Source: CAVUFH01 sp963740835 (lineage in GTDB: Bacteria > Actinomycetota > Acidimicrobiia > IMCC26256 > PALSA-610). From it: DNA of 64,000 bases. Position 1 is the stretch's first letter. Every line of letters starts with the position of its first letter. Location of the stretch: positions 558,001 through 622,000 of the forward strand of contig CAVUFH010000002.1 of NCBI GenBank assembly GCA_963740835.1, read 5' to 3'. A model generated the notes under the pieces. It was not told where the DNA came from. It saw only the letters and a program-made list of their open reading frames with translations, and did not search any database. This document shows, piece after piece, positions 59,069-64,000 of the stretch. Position numbers and translations under genes: made by a program.

Positions 59069-59316
59069 GCCTGAAGGATCTGCTCTGTGCGCTCGTCACG
59101 GTCTATCTGGTCGTGGTCTTGGCCCGCGCGTTGCTCTCGTGGTTTCCGATCCGGCCGGGAACCCCCGTCGCCACGATCTCCCTCTTGCTGCGGGATCTCA
59201 CCGAGCCCGTCCTTGCGCCGCTGCGCCGCGTGATCCCGCCGGTTGGCATGTTGGACATGTCGGCCTTCGTGCTCATCATCGCCCTCGGCATCCTGCGCAC
59301 CGCGATCTGTTCATAA
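59065..59316 (+). CDS. yggT: YggT-family membrane protein
   Basis: The 83-residue protein has two membrane helices around the typical LSWFPIRPGTPVATISLLLRDLTEPVLAPLRRVIPP loop. The GTG start overlaps the sepF stop. It is a standard small member of the dcw tail in Gram-positive bacteria; function in division is unclear. Confidence 0.9.
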   Translation: MSLKDLLCALVTVYLVVVLARALLSWFPIRPGTPVATISLLLRDLTEPVLAPLRRVIPPVGMLDMSAFVLIIALGILRTAICS

Positions 59317-59383
59317 ATCTCCGGTCAGCAGTCAGGACCGGCGTTCGCCTCATCTCCCGTCCCCGCGGACCGATGAGGCGGAG

Positions 59384-59425
59384 CCGTGACGACCTGGCGG
59401 CGAGCCCGTGACGACCTGGCGGCGA
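59384..59425. repeat. 20-bp direct repeat, two copies
   Basis: CCGTGACGACCTGGCGGCGA occurs at 59384 and 59406 in the yggT-divIVA spacer, a small duplication like the other arrays in this window. Confidence 0.85.
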
Positions 59426-59487
59426 ACAACGCGCGACGGACGCGTTGGATACCAGCCGTCCTCGAGACCCAGGATTAGTCTTTTCGC

Positions 59488-60873
59488 ATGGAGATCACCC
59501 CTCGAGAACTCCGAGACGTCGAGATCGCCGAAGCATTCCGCGGTTACAACCGCGAGGTCGTCAACGACCTGCTGGAGCGGGCAGCCGCGACCGTGGACGC
59601 GAGCAACGAACGGGTACGCGAGCTGAGCGATCGCCTGAAGGCGGCGCAGCTCGAAGCCGATCGGAGTCGAGAGACCGAAGACATCCTCCACCGCACCTTG
59701 TTGCTCGCGCAGCGCGCGGCCGACGAAGCCGTCGCCGAAGCGCAGCAGAAGGCGCGGGCGATGATGGAAGAAGCCGAGCTCGAATCGCACAGGTTGCTCG
59801 CGGACGCGCAGACCGAAGCGCAGCAGCGCGGCGACGAAGAACGCGCCCGCCTCGAAGGCGAAGTCATCGACCTCGCGGCGCGGCGCGACACGCTGCTCGC
59901 CGACGTCGACACGCTCACCCAGTTCGAGACCGACTACCGCGACCGGCTCGCGGCCGCACTCGAGCAAGACCTCGAAGCACTGCGGACGCGCGCCACCGTC
60001 GCACCGGGGCCCGTGCCGGAGGTCGAACCGGTCGAGCTTCCGGTCGCGCCCGAAGGCATCGCGCGCTCGGAGCCCGCGGCCGCGTTCCTCCCCGAGCCCG
60101 AACCGGCAACCGATTCAGTGGCCGCCGAAGATGCGCCCGCACCGTTCACGGCCTACACGCCCGGCCTCGACACCGACTCGAGCGTGCCCGATGCGCCGAG
60201 CAACAACACGTTCACCGAGAACTACGACAACTCCGACGCCGCGAGCGACACGTACGGGTCCGAGCACTTCGTGCACGACGCGCCGGCCGCTGCCGGCGCC
60301 GGAGCCGGAGGTCGACGTGCCCGAGGCGAGCGACGACCGCGCGATGCAGCCGGCGCCGAGCCGACGTACTTCGAAGCCGAGACGTTCGCCGCCTCTGCGT
60401 ACTCGGAACCGACGCCGGGGATTTCCGACGTCGGCACGTCCGACGCCGGGCTCGCGGATGCCGGCTACCTCGGTGCCGACACTCCGCCCGTGGACTCCTC
60501 CGGCGTGGAGAACGTCGAAGAGCCCACTCGCCAGGTCGACATGACCGCGCTGTTCGACGCCGAGGCCGCCGAGCCGGCACCCGCGGTGAGCCCATGGGAG
60601 CCGTCGCCCACGTCGGCCTACGAGCCCGAGCTGGTGACACCCACGCCGGCCGCCGACGCCCCGATCCGGACCGACAGCAGCTTCGACATGCTCCGCCCGG
60701 ATGTCCTCGACGCCGAAGTCCTCGACGACGACGCCTTCTTCGCGACATTGCGGGAGGCGGTCCACGACGACACGCCACTCGGTCCGCGCGACGAGCAGGA
60801 CGACGACGCCGACATGTTCGGTGAGGGGGGCGAGCGCAGCTCGTTCCGCGACGTCTTCCGCCGTCGCCGCTGA
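59488..60873 (+). CDS. DivIVA/Wag31-like polar growth protein, long acidic tail
   Basis: The 461-residue product begins MEITPRELRDVEIAEAFRGYNREVVNDLLERAA, the DivIVA membrane-targeting start, then a coiled coil to about residue 160 and a long Pro/Glu/Asp-rich tail. About residues 270-290 the composition flips to Gly/Arg-rich; another frame there reads PAPEPEVDVPEASDDRAMQP, matching the rest of the tail. Two compensating indels between about 60290 and 60360 may be present. Family members are usually 250-300 residues in actinobacteria. Confidence 0.83.
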   Translation: MEITPRELRDVEIAEAFRGYNREVVNDLLERAAATVDASNERVRELSDRLKAAQLEADRSRETEDILHRTLLLAQRAADEAVAEAQQKARAMMEEAELESHRLLADAQTEAQQRGDEERARLEGEVIDLAARRDTLLADVDTLTQFETDYRDRLAAALEQDLEALRTRATVAPGPVPEVEPVELPVAPEGIARSEPAAAFLPEPEPATDSVAAEDAPAPFTAYTPGLDTDSSVPDAPSNNTFTENYDNSDAASDTYGSEHFVHDAPAAAGAGAGGRRARGERRPRDAAGAEPTYFEAETFAASAYSEPTPGISDVGTSDAGLADAGYLGADTPPVDSSGVENVEEPTRQVDMTALFDAEAAEPAPAVSPWEPSPTSAYEPELVTPTPAADAPIRTDSSFDMLRPDVLDAEVLDDDAFFATLREAVHDDTPLGPRDEQDDDADMFGEGGERSSFRDVFRRRR

Positions 60874-61041
60874 GTCCCCGCGCTGCTCACACTCTGCGGT
60901 CAGGCCGTCGCGCCTCCGCGCCATCACCGGCGCGGATGAACGGCATCGGGTTCGATGCGGGCTACACTCCCGCAGCTTCGAGGGCCCGAAGCGCCCTCCG
61001 CGTCGCGGTTCGAGCGGCGGGCGACGACCCAGAAGGACCAC

Positions 61042-61941
61042 ATGCCCAGGGCGACCAAGGCCGCCGGCCCGGCCAAAAGTACGGCGGTCAAGACCCCGGC
61101 GAAGAGCCCGGCCAAGGCTGCCGCGGCCGCGCGGAAGGCGGCCCCCGCCGCAGCCAAGGCCGGTGCCCGCAAGGCGACCGCGAAACGGGCGAAGCCGGCG
61201 ACGAAGCCCGCGAAGCGCCCGGTGGTCAAGGCGCCGGTGGCAAAGGTCAAGGCCGGCCCGGCCAAGAAGCACGCGGCGTCGCCGGCCAAGAAGGTGACGA
61301 AGGCGGCACCGGCCAAGGCCAAGGCGACCGCGCCGAAGCCCGCGAAGGCCGCCAAGGCCGCGAAGGCCCCGGCGAAGGTCGGGAAGGCGCCGGCCAAGGC
61401 GAAGGTCGCCAAGGCGCCGATGAAGGCAACGGCCAAGAAGGCGCTCCCGGCCAAGGGCGCGAAGGGCGCGCCGGCGAAGAAGGCGGCCGGAGCCCCCGCG
61501 AAGGTGGCCAAGGTCGTCAAGACCGCCCCCGCACCGCCGCCGCCGAAGCCGAAGAAGCTGCCGCCGCCGCTGGCGCCGAGCACGCTCGAGAAATTGCGCG
61601 AGCGCCTGGTCGAGGAGCGGGACCGCCACCTGCGTCAGGCCGAGGAACTGCAAGCCGAAGCCGAGGTGCTCGCCTCCGAGCGCGAGCAAGGGGACACGCA
61701 GTTCGACGAGGAGTCGGGCGAAGGCGACACCGTCAGCGTGGAGCGCGAGCGAGACCTCTCGCTGTCGGCAACCGCGCGCCAGACCGTCGACGACATCGAA
61801 CGGGCACTGGCCAAGATCTCGGATGCCACCTACGGACTGTGCGTCACGTGCGGCGACCGGATCCCGGTCGCGCGCCTCGAGGTGATCCCGTGGGCTGAGC
61901 AGTGCGTGAAGTGCAAGGCCCGTGGCGAACGGCGCCGGTAA
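61042..61941 (+). CDS. H1-like Lys/Ala-rich tail fused to DksA/TraR zinc finger
   Basis: The 299-residue product has about 165 residues of AKK/PAK-type repeats, as in histone H1-like and HU-tail proteins, a short Pro spacer, a helical hairpin (LEKLRERLVEERDRHLRQAEELQAEAE) and a C4 zinc finger CVTCGDRIPVARLEVIPWAEQCVKC at the end. The C-terminal half is a DksA/TraR-type protein that may bind RNA polymerase; the N-terminal half should bind DNA. The basic part is very rich in AAG and GCC codons. Confidence 0.85.
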   Translation: MPRATKAAGPAKSTAVKTPAKSPAKAAAAARKAAPAAAKAGARKATAKRAKPATKPAKRPVVKAPVAKVKAGPAKKHAASPAKKVTKAAPAKAKATAPKPAKAAKAAKAPAKVGKAPAKAKVAKAPMKATAKKALPAKGAKGAPAKKAAGAPAKVAKVVKTAPAPPPPKPKKLPPPLAPSTLEKLRERLVEERDRHLRQAEELQAEAEVLASEREQGDTQFDEESGEGDTVSVERERDLSLSATARQTVDDIERALAKISDATYGLCVTCGDRIPVARLEVIPWAEQCVKCKARGERRR

Positions 61942-62420
61942 CCGGACGGAAGCACCGCCCCGCGGCCGGCTGCTGCGGATCGGCATCGCGGTCGCCGCAA
62001 TCGTCGCGATCGACCAGCTGACCAAAGCGTGGGTTGCCGCGACCCGCAAGGACGCGCCGCTCGACATCATCGGCAACTCGGTGCAGATCGTGCTCTCGCG
62101 CAACGGCGGGAGCGCGTTCGGCCGTTTCCAGGGGATGACGACAGCTGCTCGCGGTCGGCGCGATCGTCGTTTCGATCCTCATCGTCCGGGAAGCGCGCAA
62201 CGCCACCGACCGGCTGCGCCTGATCGGCTTCACGCTCGTGCTCGGCGGCGCGCTCGGCAACCTTGCCGATCGGTTCTTCCGCGCGCCCGGATTCCTACGC
62301 GGTCACGTCGTCGACTTCATCGCGGTCGGCCGGTTCCCCGTCTTCAACGTCGCGGACTCGTGCATCACGATCGGGGCGATCATCCTCGTGTGGGGCACGT
62401 TGCGCGCACCCGCGAAGTGA
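61922..62420 (+). CDS. lspA: lipoprotein signal peptidase LspA, frameshifted
   Basis: The first frame gives helix 1 and IVAIDQLTKAWVAAT (the D-x-x-T/K motif), NGGSAFGRFQG; the second gives LRLIGFTLVLGGALGNLADRFFRAPGFLRGHVVDFIAVGRFPVFNVADSCITIGAIIL, with the two catalytic Asp residues (NLADR and NVADS). One extra base near 62138-62142 splits them. Intended length is 165 residues. It removes lipoprotein signal peptides. GTG start overlaps the preceding gene by 20 bases. Confidence 0.85.
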
Positions 62421-63431
62421 CCGAGCACGAGCCGGTCGAGGTGCCGGCCGCGCTCGACGGCGAGCGGGTGGACCGCGCGGTGGCGCTGCTCACCGGTTGG
62501 AGCCGCGGCGACGTGCAGGCGCTCCTCGCGGACGGCGGTGTCCTCGTCGACGGGCGCGCGGTCGGCAAGAGCCGGCGTTTGCACGAAGGCGAGGTCGTCG
62601 AGGTGCGCGGCGAACCGGTACCCGACGTGCCGCCGATTGCCGAACCCGATGTCGAAGTGGTGGTGCGGTACGAGGACGACGACGTCATCGTCGTCGCCAA
62701 GCCCGCGGGTCTGGTCGTGCATCCGGGCGCCGGCCACTCCTCCGGAACGCTCGTGCACGGGTTGCTCGCGTGCTATCCCGAGATCGCGGATGTCGGCGAC
62801 CCATTCCGGCCGGGCATCGTGCACCGCCTCGACCGCGACACGAGCGGGCTCATGGTCGTGGCACGCACCGCGCGTGCCTACGACGCGCTGGTCGAGCAGC
62901 TCTCCGCGCGTGCCGTCGACCGGCGCTACGCCGCGCTCGTATGGGGGCGACCGGCGGCGACGCGCGGCACGATCGACGCACCCATCGGGCGGTCGTCGGC
63001 GCGACGGACGCGCATGGCCGTGCGCGACGCGGGCCGGCCCGCCCGCACCGGCTACGAAGTGGAGCGCATCTTCGACGAGCCGCGCTGCAGCCTGCTCGCG
63101 TGCACGCTCGAGACCGGGCGCACCCATCAGATCCGGGTGCATCTCGCCGCGATCGGCCATCCTGTGGTCGGGGATGCGACGTACGGCGGTCACCGCGAGT
63201 CGATCGATCTCGACCGCCCGTTCCTCCACGCCGCGCGAGCTTGCGTTCATGCACCCCGCGTCCGGTACGCGGGTCGAGTTCGCGGAGCCGTTGCCTCCGG
63301 AGCTCGCGGCCGTGCCTCGCGCGATGGCCCGCCGAGGCCTGAACCGATCGCGCGTCGTTCAAGTCGACGCGTCGGAGTGTCCGACGAGCGTCCGCTTCAC
63401 GAGGTCCGCGAGCGTGACCTGCGCCAGGTAG
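62417..63431 (+). CDS. rluD: RluD-type pseudouridine synthase, frameshifted near C-terminus
   Basis: The enzyme has an N-terminal S4-like RNA-binding domain (RVDRAVALLTGWSRGDVQALLADGGVLVDGRAV), the catalytic HRLDRDTSGLMVVARTARAYD (Asp near residue 141), and ETGRTHQIRVHLAAIGHPVVGD. After RPFLHA an extra C at 63231-63232 shifts the frame; the tail RELAFMHPASGTRVEFAEPLPPEL follows in the next. The GTG start overlaps lspA (GTGA). The stop at 63431 would overlap the convergent Rrf2 gene by 73 bases. Confidence 0.87.
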
Positions 63432-63772
63432 CGGCGGGTCTCGTCGGAGACGCACACCCACACCTCCTGCAGGATGCAATGGCCTTCGCAGTGGTCCGGA
63501 TGTTCCTCGAGCGGGAGCTGCGGACCCTCCACCGCACTCACGATCTCGGCGAGCGTGATCTCGACGGGCGGCCGCGCGAGGACGTACCCACCGCCCACCC
63601 CGCGCTTCGACCGCACCAGGCCGGCGCCCTTCACCGCGAGCAGGATCTGCTCCAGATAGGGCTGCGGGAGGCGCGTGCGCTCCGCGATCTCCTTCACCGA
63701 GGTCGGGCGTTCGGTTCCGTGGAGGGCGAGCGACAACAGCGCGCGCGCCGCGTAGTCACCGCGCGTGGACAC
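63359..63772 (-). CDS. Rrf2-family transcriptional regulator
   Basis: The 137-residue regulator has the winged HTH STRGDYAARALLSLALHGTERPTSVKEIAERTRLPQPYLEQILLAVKGAGLVRSKRG and a C-terminal CEGHCILQEVWVC segment with three Cys residues that may hold an iron-sulfur cluster, as in IscR/NsrR relatives. GTG at 63772 has GGAGGA six bases upstream; GTG at 63778 would place the site directly against the start. Confidence 0.87.
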   Translation of the reverse strand: MSTRGDYAARALLSLALHGTERPTSVKEIAERTRLPQPYLEQILLAVKGAGLVRSKRGVGGGYVLARPPVEITLAEIVSAVEGPQLPLEEHPDHCEGHCILQEVWVCVSDETRRYLAQVTLADLVKRTLVGHSDAST

Positions 63773-63828
63773 TTTCACTCCTCCATGCTCGCGTAGATTC
63801 GTGGGGCCGTGGAACCTGCAACCGAACC

Positions 63829-64000
63829 GTGCGCCCAACGCTCGACGGCGCGTCGGTCGCGGGCATCGTTCCCGCACTCGTTGGTGGGCAGGACGGGAGC
63901 TGGATCCCCGAGGTCGCCCGCGCCGCGGATGCGGTCGTGCTGCTCGTGCTCGACGGGCTCGGTTGGAACTCGGCCCAGACGCATGCGGCCATCCTGCCGA
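63829..64000 (+). CDS. alkaline phosphatase/phosphodiesterase-superfamily protein, 5' part
   Basis: The first 57 residues (RPTLDGASVAGIVPALVGG... AADAVVLLVLDGLGWNS) fit the N-terminus of actinobacterial type I phosphodiesterase/nucleotide-pyrophosphatase-like proteins: the Asp in VLDGLGW is the first metal ligand. The gene runs off the right edge and is divergent from the Rrf2 gene. GTG start assumed. Confidence 0.65.
   Translation, partial: MRPTLDGASVAGIVPALVGGQDGSWIPEVARAADAVVLLVLDGLGWNSAQTHAAILP

Overview
The window is high-GC actinobacterial DNA, most likely from a member of the Acidimicrobiia or a close relative. The evidence is the division and cell-wall order mraZ-rsmH-ftsL-ftsI-murE-murF-mraY-murD-ftsW-murG-murC-murB-ftsQ-ftsZ-pgeF-yggS-sepF-yggT-divIVA, together with DUF3040, UvrD2-like, KstR-type and F420/PPOX-type signatures. 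Gene starts use ATG, GTG and TTG, and adjacent genes often overlap by 1-4 bases. No rRNA, tRNA or CRISPR array was seen.

Region 1 (1-9.9 kb) is a lipid or steroid catabolism block. It holds a zinc-ribbon protein, a hotdog thioesterase, a crotonase, an acyl-CoA synthetase, an OB-fold DUF35 protein, two catalytically unusual thiolase-fold proteins, a SnoaL protein, a MaoC hydratase and a Rieske oxygenase. The order resembles the mycobacterial echA19/fadD19 to ltp4/ltp3 region. Two palindromes match the KstR operator pattern TnnAACnnGTTnnA, one between the divergent crotonase and ligase genes and one just before the Rieske gene. A Ku DNA-end-binding gene lies inside the block.

Region 2 (9.9-12.8 kb) is a scarred insertion zone. 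It has a truncated IS110-type transposase, a second copy of the Rieske gene's 3' tail, an 81-bp direct repeat flanking a cyclic-nucleotide-binding protein, and a cupin.

Region 3 (12.8-40.7 kb) is mixed housekeeping and accessory genes. It includes a methyltransferase, a PAS-PP2C phosphatase, a GNAT, VOC and AraC genes, a peroxiredoxin-like gene with an in-frame TGA at its catalytic Cys position (candidate selenoprotein), hydrolases, a phytanoyl-CoA dioxygenase-like enzyme, an aminotransferase, a UvrD2-type helicase, TetR, PlsC, GlpK, a phosphofructokinase with PPi-type residues, a TesB thioesterase, PIG-L, Nudix, DinB, an oxidoreductase, the MoxR-DUF58-transglutaminase trio, and an HNH endonuclease.

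Region 4 (40.7-64 kb) is the dcw cluster read left to right, starting with 10-bp-phased GTGG boxes before mraZ. DivIVA, a histone-H1-like/DksA fusion, LspA, RluD, a convergent Rrf2 regulator and the start of a phosphodiesterase-like gene follow.

Sequence quality matters here. At least eleven single-base excesses at short C/G-rich runs break otherwise good genes, including the essential murF, murD, ftsW, murG and lspA, and two probable base losses occur in longer homopolymers of the helicase. They look like assembly or consensus errors. Broken genes are listed with their intended full span.
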